Source of the DNA: Candidatus Poribacteria bacterium
GTDB lineage: Bacteria; Poribacteria; WGA-4E; WGA-3G
NCBI GenBank assembly: GCA_022821725.1
Contig: JAJEDB010000095.1
Span: forward strand, 1 to 64,000
Direction: 5' to 3'
DNA: 64,000 nucleotides
Every line of letters begins with the position of its first letter. The first letter of the stretch is position 1. Of the stretch, positions 26,925 through 35,214 are shown one piece after another. The notes beneath the pieces were generated by a model. The model made no database searches. It had not been told where the DNA came from and was given only the letters and a program-made list of their open reading frames with translations. A program made the position numbers and the translations under genes.

Positions 26925-27539
26925 ATGGCACGACGCGGAATTTTCGTCACATTTGAAGGTATAGAAGGGTCGGGTAAGACGACACAATCAGAACGCTTGG
27001 CAACCGCGCTGGGACCGGATGTTGTGCTCACCCGTGAACCCGGTGGCACACATATTTCTGAACAGATACGCGACATCTTTCTAACCTCAGACGATATAAC
27101 ACCCATGACAGAACTGCTTCTCATTGCCGCCGCACGCACACAACACGTCAATGAACGGATACGCCCGGCGTTAGACGCAAACCGAACTGTCATCTGTGAT
27201 AGGTTTATTGATGCCACTGTGGCGTATCAAGGCTATCGCGGTGGCATTGACCTTCCGTTTATCCACCAATTAAACCGCATTGCCACGGGTGGGTTGACCC
27301 CTGATATCACCTTTATCCTCGACCTGTCCCCAGAAATCGGACTCTCGCGCCAACAGCACAGTGGAGCACATCGCGATCGGCTGGACAGAGAGGCATTAGA
27401 CTCACATCGTAAGGTTCGTGAGGGATACCTATCCGTCGCGAACGCGAACCCCCATCGCATCAAACTGATAGACGCTACACAGTCGCCAGATGCCATTCAC
27501 GCCGAAGTCTTAGCCGAATATCAAGACTACGCATGGTAG
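26925..27539 (+). CDS. tmk: Thymidylate kinase
   Basis: 204 residues. It phosphorylates dTMP to dTDP. The P-loop is FEGIEGSGKTT (residues 9-19), followed by TREPGGTHISEQIR, the DR(F/Y) motif CDRFIDATVAYQGYRGG and TFILDLSPEIGLSR; the lid region carries DRLDRE. Length and motif order are standard. A GAGAGAGGAA site lies immediately before the ATG. tmk followed by holB is a common bacterial gene order. Confidence 0.96.
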   Translation: MARRGIFVTFEGIEGSGKTTQSERLATALGPDVVLTREPGGTHISEQIRDIFLTSDDITPMTELLLIAAARTQHVNERIRPALDANRTVICDRFIDATVAYQGYRGGIDLPFIHQLNRIATGGLTPDITFILDLSPEIGLSRQQHSGAHRDRLDREALDSHRKVREGYLSVANANPHRIKLIDATQSPDAIHAEVLAEYQDYAW

Positions 27540-27650
27540 ATAAAGTCTACGAACCGCCCCTGTTCATATCGCAAAAATTAAAGGGAGTCTGCCTGTCAGG
27601 ATAGGCGCGATCTCTAAATCACAGCAGCTTTTCTTGTCTTGGAGGAAAAA

Positions 27651-28607
27651 GTGCAGCATCCGATTATTGGACATCAACAGATTATTGATCAACTTCAGCA
27701 CACTGTAGCCTCGGGACGAATTGCGGGTGCCTATCTTTTCGTGGGTCCAGCCGGAGTCGGCAAGGAGACAGTCGCTCACTATTTCGCGCAATTAATCTTT
27801 TGTCAACAAGAAACAGCGTCTCCGAGGGTGTGCGGCACATGCCTCGCGTGTCGAAAGGTAGATTCGGGGAACCATCCTGACCTACAGTTCATTCGACCGG
27901 AGGGCAGCCTGTTGAAAATAGGACAGATTCGAGCGTTGCAAAGACAGGTTATCTATGAGCCCCTCGAAGCGAGTCGGAAAATCTACATTTTGACAGACGT
28001 GGATCGGATGAACCCAGAGGCTGAAAACTGCCTCCTCAAGACGCTGGAAGAACCCCCCGCGGCATCCGTTTTAATTTTACTCACGTCAAACATCCAAGCC
28101 TTGCTGCCGACGACACGTTCTCGATGCCAAATTCTCCAGTTCCATCCGATGCCGACACAAGAATTAGCAGAAATCTTAGTGGATCAGTTTTCAGTAGTGC
28201 CAAAGCAAGCAACAGCACTCGCGATTGCAGCGGGCGGATCTGTTGGAAAAGCACTCACGCAGCTTGAAAACGGGGATCCCCTCACCGAAAAAGTACCGGA
28301 AATCCTCAGGGAGACAGATCGATTAGCCGCCTTCAGACTTGCCGAAGACTTTAAAAATAACCCCGAAACTTTAGGCGAGTTAGTCACATGGTATAGAGAT
28401 CTACTCTTCTTACAACAAGGCGCGCCCAGGGAATTGATAACGCACATTTATTCTGTTGAGGAACTCCGAACTATTGTTCCTTATTATTCCCGCCTCCGTA
28501 TACAACAAGCCATCCAAACCATTTTTGACACCAAATCCCTTCTTGAAAATACAAACACAAACGCGACTTTGGCTTTAGAGGTAATGTGTTTAAAACTCCT
28601 CAAATAA
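27651..28607 (+). CDS. holB: DNA polymerase III subunit delta'
   Basis: 318 residues. The clamp-loader delta' subunit: GAYLFVGPAGVGKETVAHYFA is a P-loop region, VCGTCLACRKVDSGNHPDL is the zinc module, PEAENCLLKTLEEPPAASVLILLT and LPTTRSRCQ are the AAA+ Walker B and sensor/SRC motifs. The GTG at 27651 is preferred because GGAGG lies 5 bases before it and the protein then begins at QHPIIGHQ; an in-frame TTG at 27639 overlaps that ribosome site. A short hairpin repeat lies 10 bases after the stop. Confidence 0.93.
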   Translation: MQHPIIGHQQIIDQLQHTVASGRIAGAYLFVGPAGVGKETVAHYFAQLIFCQQETASPRVCGTCLACRKVDSGNHPDLQFIRPEGSLLKIGQIRALQRQVIYEPLEASRKIYILTDVDRMNPEAENCLLKTLEEPPAASVLILLTSNIQALLPTTRSRCQILQFHPMPTQELAEILVDQFSVVPKQATALAIAAGGSVGKALTQLENGDPLTEKVPEILRETDRLAAFRLAEDFKNNPETLGELVTWYRDLLFLQQGAPRELITHIYSVEELRTIVPYYSRLRIQQAIQTIFDTKSLLENTNTNATLALEVMCLKLLK

Positions 28608-28616
28608 CGCACAAAT

Positions 28617-28637
28617 CGGGGTTACAAACCCCTCCCA
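28617..28637 (-). repeat. GGTTTGTAACC hairpin repeat, copy 2
   Basis: GGGGTTACAAACCCC hairpin just after holB. On the minus strand it shares the GGTTTsTAACC centre with the hairpins at 23141, 38466 and 60841. No long T-run follows. Confidence 0.45.
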
Positions 28638-28688
28638 CAAGAGAGATTTGTGACAATTGAATGGCTCTGCCCTATTTGAACAATGCCC

Positions 28689-28717
28689 TTGACAACTCGA
28701 CTGTCTTATGGTATACT
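28689..28717 (+). promoter_or_regulatory. sigma70-type promoter of metG
   Basis: TTGACA (28689-28694), 17 bases, TATACT (28712-28717), 36 bases before the metG start. Both boxes are near-perfect. Confidence 0.7.
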
Positions 28718-28753
28718 TTTCAACAAAAATAGGAGTCCCAAAAAGGAAATACA

Positions 28754-30652
28754 ATGAGCGCATTTTACATCACCACACCCATCTACTACGTCAACGACGA
28801 ACCGCATGCCGGACACGGGTATAGCACGATTGTCGCAGATACTTTGGCGCGCTACCATCGCCTCAAAGGCAATGAGGTGTTCTTTTTGACCGGTGTTGAT
28901 GAACACGGTGCAAAGATACATAAAGCCGCTGAAAAGGCAGGACTTACCCCACAAGATTATTGCGATAAAATAGCACCTACATTTATCAAATTTTGGAAAC
29001 GGCTGAATATCTCGCACGACATCTTCATGCGGACGACAAGCGATATGCACAAGCGCGGGGCGCAGAAATTCCTCAACGCCCTCTACACCAGTGGGGATGT
29101 CTACAAAGGGACTTATGAAGGATACTACTGCCTCCACTGCGAGCGGTTTATTCCAGAAAAAGAATTGACAGCCGAAAAAATCTGCCCGATTCATAAATTG
29201 CCCCTGGAGTGGCTTGAGGAAGATAACTATTTCTTTAAACTCTCCAAGTATCAAGATCGCTTACTTGCCCATTTCCGCGAGCATCCAGACTTTGTCTACC
29301 CCGCAGCTCGGCGTAATGAACTCCTGAGCGTCCTCGAGTCCGGATTGGAAGATATAAGTATATCTCGTTCCTCTGTCTCATGGGGCATCTCTTTACCCTT
29401 CGATCCTGAGCATATCGTCTATGTCTGGATCGAAGCGTTGATGAATTATATGACTGCACTCGGTTATGAAACCGATAGTGAACAGTATCGCACCTTTTGG
29501 CCCGCTGACATCCACATGATGGGGAAGGACATCACCCGCTTCCATGCGCTGATCTGGCCCGCAATGTTGATGGCTGTTGATTTACCACTGCCCAAGCAGA
29601 TCATCGCACACGGTTTTTTGACAAAAGATGGCGAAGCGTTGAGTAAAACGCGAGGTATTTTCGTTGATCTGGAGGCAGACATAGCAAAATACGGATTGGA
29701 TGCGTTCCGTTATTACCTCCTACGCGAATTCAGTTTCGGAAACGATGGCGATTACCGTCCGGCTCGTTTGCACGCCCGCTACACTGCAGACCTCGCGAAT
29801 GATCTCGGTAACCTCCTCAATCGTGTTCTCGGTTTAGTCAACAAAAACTTTGAAGGGATTCCCGCACCGACAACACCCGGTGAATTTGATGATGAAATCA
29901 CAGCCATGGCGCAGACAACAGTGACTACAGTAGAGGAACACATAAAAGCGTTTGCGTTTGACGCGGCATTGGAAACCATCTGGGAATTTGTCCGGCGTAT
30001 CAATCGATATGTTCAACAGACGCAGGTCTGGACACTTGCGAGGTCCCCTGAGACGAAACCGAGAATGGGCACGATCCTCTACAACAGTTTAGAGGCACTG
30101 CGATTCATCTCTGTCCTGATCTCACCTTTTGTTCCAGACACGGCCGAAAAGATCCAGAAACAGATCGGTTTAGCGGAATTTGATACCGTCGCAGTGTGGG
30201 GACGCTTACCTGTAGGACTGACAGTCAGTAGAGGGGAACCTATTTTCCCGCGTGTCGATGTGAAAAAACAGAAACAGCCCCAGCGAAAAGAAACGGCACC
30301 GCCCAAACAGAAGAAGACGAAGGAAACCTCACGTCTCATTTCCTTCGCTGATTTCCAAAAATTGGATCTACAGGTGGCGCGTATCCTCAGTGCCGAACCG
30401 ATTGAAGGGGCTGACCGACTTCTCAAATTGCAGGTAGACCTCGGCACTGAAAAACGACAACTGGTCGCTGGAATTGCCGAACACTATAAACCTGAAGCCC
30501 TGGTAGGTAAACAGGTGATCGTCGTCGCGAATTTAGAACCCGCGACAATTCGCGGTGTTGAATCACACGGCATGATCCTCGCGGGGAGTGGTGACGCTGT
30601 CGTTTTGGCAACCCTTGACACAGAAATGCCCCTCGGCACACAGGTCAGGTAG
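28754..30652 (+). CDS. metG: Methionyl-tRNA synthetase with C-terminal tRNA-binding domain
   Basis: 632 residues. It charges tRNA-Met. The class I HIGH motif is HAGH (residues 18-21); the zinc knuckle is CLHC with CPIH after about 17 residues; anticodon-binding helices follow. The second signature reads ALSKT at 295-299 where KMSKS is usual: the catalytic Lys298 is kept but the first Lys is Ala. After a Lys/Gln-rich linker (about 495-520) comes a Trbp111/EMAP OB-fold (FQKLDLQVARILSAE to the end) that dimerises and binds tRNA. A consensus promoter and TAGGAG site support the start. Confidence 0.95.
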   Translation: MSAFYITTPIYYVNDEPHAGHGYSTIVADTLARYHRLKGNEVFFLTGVDEHGAKIHKAAEKAGLTPQDYCDKIAPTFIKFWKRLNISHDIFMRTTSDMHKRGAQKFLNALYTSGDVYKGTYEGYYCLHCERFIPEKELTAEKICPIHKLPLEWLEEDNYFFKLSKYQDRLLAHFREHPDFVYPAARRNELLSVLESGLEDISISRSSVSWGISLPFDPEHIVYVWIEALMNYMTALGYETDSEQYRTFWPADIHMMGKDITRFHALIWPAMLMAVDLPLPKQIIAHGFLTKDGEALSKTRGIFVDLEADIAKYGLDAFRYYLLREFSFGNDGDYRPARLHARYTADLANDLGNLLNRVLGLVNKNFEGIPAPTTPGEFDDEITAMAQTTVTTVEEHIKAFAFDAALETIWEFVRRINRYVQQTQVWTLARSPETKPRMGTILYNSLEALRFISVLISPFVPDTAEKIQKQIGLAEFDTVAVWGRLPVGLTVSRGEPIFPRVDVKKQKQPQRKETAPPKQKKTKETSRLISFADFQKLDLQVARILSAEPIEGADRLLKLQVDLGTEKRQLVAGIAEHYKPEALVGKQVIVVANLEPATIRGVESHGMILAGSGDAVVLATLDTEMPLGTQVR

Positions 30653-30712
30653 TCGTTCCAATGGGGAGGGGTTGGGGAAATACACAATCAAAAACACCCC
30701 GATGCGAAACAG

Positions 30713-33700
30713 ATGCAAGCTATAGAAAACATTCTTAAAACCCGCATTCAGAACGATGACACAAACACCTTTGTCATCATTGTGCCGACCGATGCCGCGC
30801 GCGTGAAGCGTCAGCGCGAATTGGTCGGTCATCACCCGAACCGGGCAGTTGCGAATTTGCGTGTCTATACGCTTGAAAGTTTCATTGAAAGGCTCTATGA
30901 CCAAGTCCGTCCATCCAGACAACACATCTCGTCAGGTCTCCAAAACCTCTGGCTGCATGAAATCGCGAATCTTCAACCAGATACCGCTGATGCCTATCGT
31001 TATAATACATTTCGACCCAGCCAAAATATTCCCGTGCCGGATAGCACACTCTCCGTCGTCGTCAATACAATTAACCATCTCACGGAACGCGGTGAGACTG
31101 CCGAAAACATTGTGGCAGACAATCCAGCCAAGATTGACTTCGTTCATATCTATGAAAACTATGAGGCGAAACTCGCAGATCGTTGGATAGATGAGCAAGG
31201 CAAACATCTGTATCTTGCGAACAATCTCAATCCGGAATTCATGCAGAACGCATTACCACAAGTTAATCTTGTGGTCGTTGAAGGGTTCACTGTCCTTTCC
31301 AAAGCCGACATCAAAATCCTCACGGGCATTGCCGGGCTCCCTAATATCAAGATGTGGTTCCGGACCGACTATGTTGAAGGAAACGAGCCCCTTTACAGAA
31401 ATACTGCTGACCTCATTAGACAATTTGAAGCGGTAGGTGTAGATATTGATGCCACCTACGAACGTAAATCCGATTTACATCAGCATTTTGCCGAAAATCT
31501 TTTCCGCACAGATACAGAAGATGTGAATTTGGATCATACCGCTGATACTGCAGTTCAGATTAAAGTGTTGAAACCCGCCAACAGGTCGGAAGAAGTGGAG
31601 CAGATCGCACATCTCATACAGAAACATACCTCGGAGGGAGACTGCAAACTCAGTGACATCTGCGTTGCCTATTATAACATAGGACAGTATCAGCAGCGCA
31701 TCGCTGAAACATTTCCGACTTACGGCATTCCGTATTCACTTGTAGAGACCGTTCCCTTGACAAAGTCAGAAGTTGTCAAAGCGATCTTCTCTCGTCTTTC
31801 ATCACGTCAAACGCTGTTAGAGGATACCTATTTCTCTGAGGTTGAGCCTGGGTCACACACACAACTATTCCACCCTGACGCGTTTCAGAGATACATCGAT
31901 GACCTACTCAGAAAGGGTGGGGTCCTCCAACATATTCTAAACCCGATGCTGAGAAAAAACCGAGAGGTCGTCGGAGGCGAGATTGAGGCGTATCGCCAAT
32001 TCAAGAGGATTGTTAAAGAACTGTGTAGCGTTTTAAAATCGGATGGGGTTGAATCACGTTCCCTTGACGATTATATTGAGAAACTCCACCATATCGCAAA
32101 GTATACAAACTATCAAAACAGCCCAGAAACAAAGGGAGAGACGGTCAGAATTGTTCCACTGGGTGAACTCAGAAGTTTAGAGTTTGACATCGTCTTTTTG
32201 GGCGATTTTATAGAGAGTCGGTTCCCAGAAAATTACCGTCCAGATCCACTGTTTCCAGAAAATCCTTATCGAAACGAAGATGAACAGTTACACGACAACC
32301 GATTCATGTTCTATGGTGTCCTCAAATCCTTTCGGGAACGCCTCTATCTGCTTACCCCAAAATGTGAAGGAGAAGCGAATCTCATCCCCTCCCCTTTTCT
32401 CGGTCAATTAAAGGCGATCGCCACTGTTGCGGAGATGGAGGTTCCGAATCCCTCGCAGGGGAGTGTAACCGGTTTCCTCAGTAGGTATGGTGACCATGTA
32501 TGGACGACACCTACCCTCTCCACTCAAGAATTCCCTGCTGAAATCACAGAGATGCGTCCCCTCATAAATCACGTCGTTAAGGTTGAAAAAAGTCGAGAAA
32601 AGACACACGATCACCTGGCTTACGAAGGGATATTAACGGCAGAAACGCTTTCCCTTCCCAGCCAAAAGCGTTTAGAAAATCGGAGGAATCGGATCTATTC
32701 CGTCACAGAATTGGAAACTTACGCCAAATGTCCATTTCAGTATTTTGTCAATACAGTTTTGAAATTCCGTATTAAAGCGGATGAAACGGAAGATGAGTTA
32801 TCCGGTCTCGAAAAGGGATCCTTACTCCATGATGTTCTCTTTGAATTTTACAACAGTCGCCGCATCGAAAAAAGACCACCTATCGGACAATGTGACGAGG
32901 AAACCTTTAAAGACGCAGAAACGCAATTAAATGAACTGCTTAATCGTAAAGCGACAGAACAGCGCAAGGGTCGGGAGGAGAAGCCTATTGATGAGAACAA
33001 TCTCTTTTGGCGGATCGACATAGAGAAACTTCGCGTTGCCCTTCGGAAGTGGCTCGAAGCCGAACGCACTTATGGTTTGGCGGTTTTGCCACGCTACTTT
33101 GAAGTCAATTTTGGGAGGAAATACAAGCCGGAGAGTAGACCCAGAGATCCGGAACTCAGTTGTGATGAACCAATCTTCATCGGAGACGTGCAAATGACCG
33201 GCGTAATAGACCGCATTGATATAGGTAACGGCACATTTAATATTGTTGACTATAAAACCGGCAGTTCCACCGTTAGAATGGCGGAGATCCTCAGCGGACG
33301 GAGTCTCCAACTCCCTATCTACCTACAAACGGCGAAGAAATTGTTGGAAATGGACGGCGGCACCGGATTAGAGCCTGCAGCAGGCCTCTATCATAAAATC
33401 AGGTTGGATCAATGTAAAGTTGAACTCGGTATCGGAACGGAATCCGAGAACGGAGTCGCCTACAGCAATTACAACGGCAGGGACTGGAAACCGGTTGGAT
33501 CAAGTAGTGGTCAACTGTTAGCGGATGAAACCTTCGAGGATCGGCTTGCGCGCGTGAGTGGCTACGTTCAACACTACGTTGACTGTATCTCTAAAGGCAC
33601 TTTCCCGCTCATCACACGCGTTGAGACCTTTGTAGACTCTGAAGAAGAAGGCGACACGCCAATTACCCCTAAAAACAGGACGGAACCTTGCAGTTTCTGT

Positions 33701-33760
33701 CATTATAAGCGTGTCTGCCGCGTGGGTGCGATCTCTGAAACACCACAATCGGATGACTGA
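30713..33760 (+). CDS. AddB-like PD-(D/E)XK nuclease with iron-sulfur cysteines
   Basis: 1015 residues. The C-terminal nuclease has MTGVIDRIDIGNGTFNIVDYKTG (catalytic Asp and Asp-Tyr-Lys) and a QLPIYLQTAKK helix; cysteines in TYAKCPFQYFV and EPCSFCHYKRVCR form the 4Fe-4S cluster that AddB uses. The middle has an inactive UvrD-like helicase fold (LGELRSLEFDIVFLGDFIESRFP). At the N-terminus VIIVPTDAARVKRQREL replaces the AddB P-loop. AddB works with AddA in double-strand break repair; no addA lies in this window. The start has no clear ribosome site but lies where the conserved strand begins. Confidence 0.8.
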   Translation: MQAIENILKTRIQNDDTNTFVIIVPTDAARVKRQRELVGHHPNRAVANLRVYTLESFIERLYDQVRPSRQHISSGLQNLWLHEIANLQPDTADAYRYNTFRPSQNIPVPDSTLSVVVNTINHLTERGETAENIVADNPAKIDFVHIYENYEAKLADRWIDEQGKHLYLANNLNPEFMQNALPQVNLVVVEGFTVLSKADIKILTGIAGLPNIKMWFRTDYVEGNEPLYRNTADLIRQFEAVGVDIDATYERKSDLHQHFAENLFRTDTEDVNLDHTADTAVQIKVLKPANRSEEVEQIAHLIQKHTSEGDCKLSDICVAYYNIGQYQQRIAETFPTYGIPYSLVETVPLTKSEVVKAIFSRLSSRQTLLEDTYFSEVEPGSHTQLFHPDAFQRYIDDLLRKGGVLQHILNPMLRKNREVVGGEIEAYRQFKRIVKELCSVLKSDGVESRSLDDYIEKLHHIAKYTNYQNSPETKGETVRIVPLGELRSLEFDIVFLGDFIESRFPENYRPDPLFPENPYRNEDEQLHDNRFMFYGVLKSFRERLYLLTPKCEGEANLIPSPFLGQLKAIATVAEMEVPNPSQGSVTGFLSRYGDHVWTTPTLSTQEFPAEITEMRPLINHVVKVEKSREKTHDHLAYEGILTAETLSLPSQKRLENRRNRIYSVTELETYAKCPFQYFVNTVLKFRIKADETEDELSGLEKGSLLHDVLFEFYNSRRIEKRPPIGQCDEETFKDAETQLNELLNRKATEQRKGREEKPIDENNLFWRIDIEKLRVALRKWLEAERTYGLAVLPRYFEVNFGRKYKPESRPRDPELSCDEPIFIGDVQMTGVIDRIDIGNGTFNIVDYKTGSSTVRMAEILSGRSLQLPIYLQTAKKLLEMDGGTGLEPAAGLYHKIRLDQCKVELGIGTESENGVAYSNYNGRDWKPVGSSSGQLLADETFEDRLARVSGYVQHYVDCISKGTFPLITRVETFVDSEEEGDTPITPKNRTEPCSFCHYKRVCRVGAISETPQSDD

Positions 33761-33792
33761 CATTCCGTTTTTCGTTTCCACTGAGAAAAAAC

Positions 33793-33821
33793 TTGCACAC
33801 TTCTCCTACATCTGTTATACT
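33793..33821 (+). promoter_or_regulatory. Promoter of the superoxide dismutase gene
   Basis: TTGCAC (33793-33798), 17 bases, TATACT (33816-33821). The roughly 90-base leader contains a GC-rich segment (CTTGGCGCGCAGACTCGCAAG) and an AGGAGG site at some distance from the ATG. Confidence 0.6.
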
Positions 33822-33915
33822 CTTTTTGATTTTTAAAGGACACTGCTTGCACGCCCCTTGGCGCGCAGACTCGCAAGCGCAAGTGAAAAAATAAAATAGG
33901 AGGCTATTTTTTTAA

Positions 33916-34521
33916 ATGGCACATACATTACCAGCGCTCCCTTATGCTCACGATGCTTTGGAGCCCCATATTGACGCATTAACGATGGAAATCCATCACG
34001 GCAAACACCATCAAGCCTATATCACCAACCTCAACGCTGCTTTAGAGGGACTCGGTGATCTCGCTGACATGGATATTCACGACCTGCTTAGCAACCTGGA
34101 TCAGGTCCCGGAAGACAAACGCCAAGCTGTCATCAATAACGGTGGCGGGCACGCCAACCATTCCCTATTTTGGTCGATTATGAGTCCCAATGCTGGAGAA
34201 ATCGGGGGCGAGATTGAAGCTGCAATAATCTCCACTTTCGGATCGCTTGAAGCAGCCGGACAAGAATTTGCAACAGCAGCAACCACACGTTTCGGTTCCG
34301 GCTGGGCATGGCTCGTCCTCGGCGACAACGGCTTGGAAATCTATTCCACTGCGAATCAGGACAGTCCGATCATGCAGGGACATACCCCGCTGCTCGGGCT
34401 CGATGTCTGGGAACATGCCTATTACCTGAATTACCAGAATCGCCGTCCAGATTACGTTGAAGCCTGGGTGAACGTCATCAACTGGACTCGGGTCAACGAA
34501 CTCTACATAGCAAACGCCTAA
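33916..34521 (+). CDS. sodA: Superoxide dismutase, Mn/Fe type
   Basis: 201 residues. It disproportionates superoxide. Metal ligands are His27 ([12 protein letters not shown]), His82 ([10 protein letters not shown]), Asp163 and His167 ([11 protein letters not shown]). Gly at 77-78 together with Gln148 in TANQDSP match the Mn-type arrangement, so manganese or cambialistic use is more likely than iron alone. No signal peptide, so cytoplasmic. It has its own promoter and is followed by a long hairpin (34548-34588), so it is probably monocistronic. Confidence 0.95.
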   Translation: MAHTLPALPYAHDALEPHIDALTMEIHHGKHHQAYITNLNAALEGLGDLADMDIHDLLSNLDQVPEDKRQAVINNGGGHANHSLFWSIMSPNAGEIGGEIEAAIISTFGSLEAAGQEFATAATTRFGSGWAWLVLGDNGLEIYSTANQDSPIMQGHTPLLGLDVWEHAYYLNYQNRRPDYVEAWVNVINWTRVNELYIANA

Positions 34522-34547
34522 CTTTCCGTAACACGTTTTACATGTCG

Positions 34548-34588
34548 GTAGGGGTAGGAGCGAAGTGTTTTTCAAACCTACCCTCTAC
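34548..34588. terminator. Long hairpin after superoxide dismutase
   Basis: GTAGGGGTAGG pairs with CCTACCCTCTAC (one bulged T). The downstream T content is low (TTCTT), so it may be a REP-like structure or a weak terminator. Confidence 0.45.
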
Positions 34589-34654
34589 TTCTTAAAGGAA
34601 CAGACTCACTTCGCCGTGCTGTCTGCTCAAAAGGACACGGTTCAATTAAATTTC

Positions 34655-34683
34655 TTGACATTTCCGTTCAAATATGTTATACT
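34655..34683 (+). promoter_or_regulatory. Consensus promoter of the ilvBNC T-box leader
   Basis: TTGACA (34655-34660), 17 bases, TATACT (34678-34683), essentially ideal sigma70 boxes. The transcript would begin near 34690 and run about 525 bases before ilvB. Confidence 0.75.
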
Positions 34684-35072
34684 TAATGAGGTGTAAAGAT
34701 ACTTCTTTTCCGCATGCTCGTGAAACTTCGTAAAGCGGCGTGCGTAATTAACAATTAAATAAATAGATTACCCCAAAAAAAGCGTTGAAAGGGAGGAGTA
34801 AGTCGTCCGGACTTGCGAGAGAAGGAGATTCACAGGCTGAAAGGTCTCCTCAAGTTCCCACGACCGAAGGTCGCCCTGGAGCTGCTCATCTGAACAACGA
34901 GTAGGATGGGTCGGTGTGATGCCCGTTAGCGCATCCCAAAGAGTGCTCTTTCTCAGTGTAGGCGGGAAACCTTGAATGAAAGTGAGAAAGAGAATTGGAG
35001 TGGTACCACGGTAAGGTCAGTGTGAATGCCCTTCTCGTCTCCATGTTCGGAACGAGAGGGTTTTTTCTTTTG
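34684..35072 (+). promoter_or_regulatory. T-box riboswitch leader of ilvB-ilvN-ilvC, Val specifier
   Basis: The leader has the T-box order: AGTA (34797-34800) after an AGGG arm; stem GTCGT (34802-34806) pairing with ACGAC (34860-34864); then GAA-G-GTC-G (34866-34873) followed by CCCT, which pairs back with AGGG. The codon after GAA-N is GTC (34870-34872), a valine specifier. Next come GAGTAGG and CCCGTTAG (34912-34920), typical of the stem III area, and the T-box itself, GAGTGGTACCACGG, at 34999-35011. Its TGGT is complementary to ACCA, the 3' end expected of tRNA-Val. A terminator follows. Uncharged tRNA-Val should favour the antiterminator and allow ilv transcription. A one-base shift would read GGT (Gly), unlikely here. 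Confidence 0.85.
35029..35070 (+). terminator. T-box-controlled intrinsic terminator
   Basis: CCCTTCTCGT pairs with ACGAGAGGG (one bulged T) across a loop of about 14 bases and is followed by TTTTTTCTTTT. Its 5' arm lies 17 bases after the T-box, as needed for alternative pairing. Confidence 0.8.
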
Positions 35073-35144
35073 TAGCGCAAGTTTTCGGTTGGCAAGCTGC
35101 ACCGACTTTTGTAGCGCAAGTTTTCGGTTGGCAAGCTGCACCGA
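35067..35144 (+). repeat. Perfect 39-bp tandem duplication
   Basis: Two identical 39-base units (35067-35105 and 35106-35144) lie head to tail just after the terminator. Each starts CTTTTGTAGCGCAAG and ends GGCAAGCTGCACCGA. Exact identity implies a recent duplication. The length is a multiple of three but the region is upstream of the true ilvB start. Confidence 0.9.
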
Positions 35145-35214
35145 AAATTCAACGACTCCGCGTAGGGAACAGGGAACTCCATCCCTCACGCTGCAGCTTA
35201 TGAGGACAATTGGC

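Noticed and set aside
28600..28650. GGGGTTACAAACCCC considered as a tRNA arm
   Set aside because: No cloverleaf can be drawn around it and there is no GTTC-type T-loop; it fits the hairpin repeat family.
35026..35214. N-terminal extension of ilvB from 35026
   Set aside because: It would start inside the T-box terminator and run through the 39-bp duplication, giving a repetitive Cys/Ser-rich peptide absent from IlvB proteins; the ATG at 35215 has a ribosome site.
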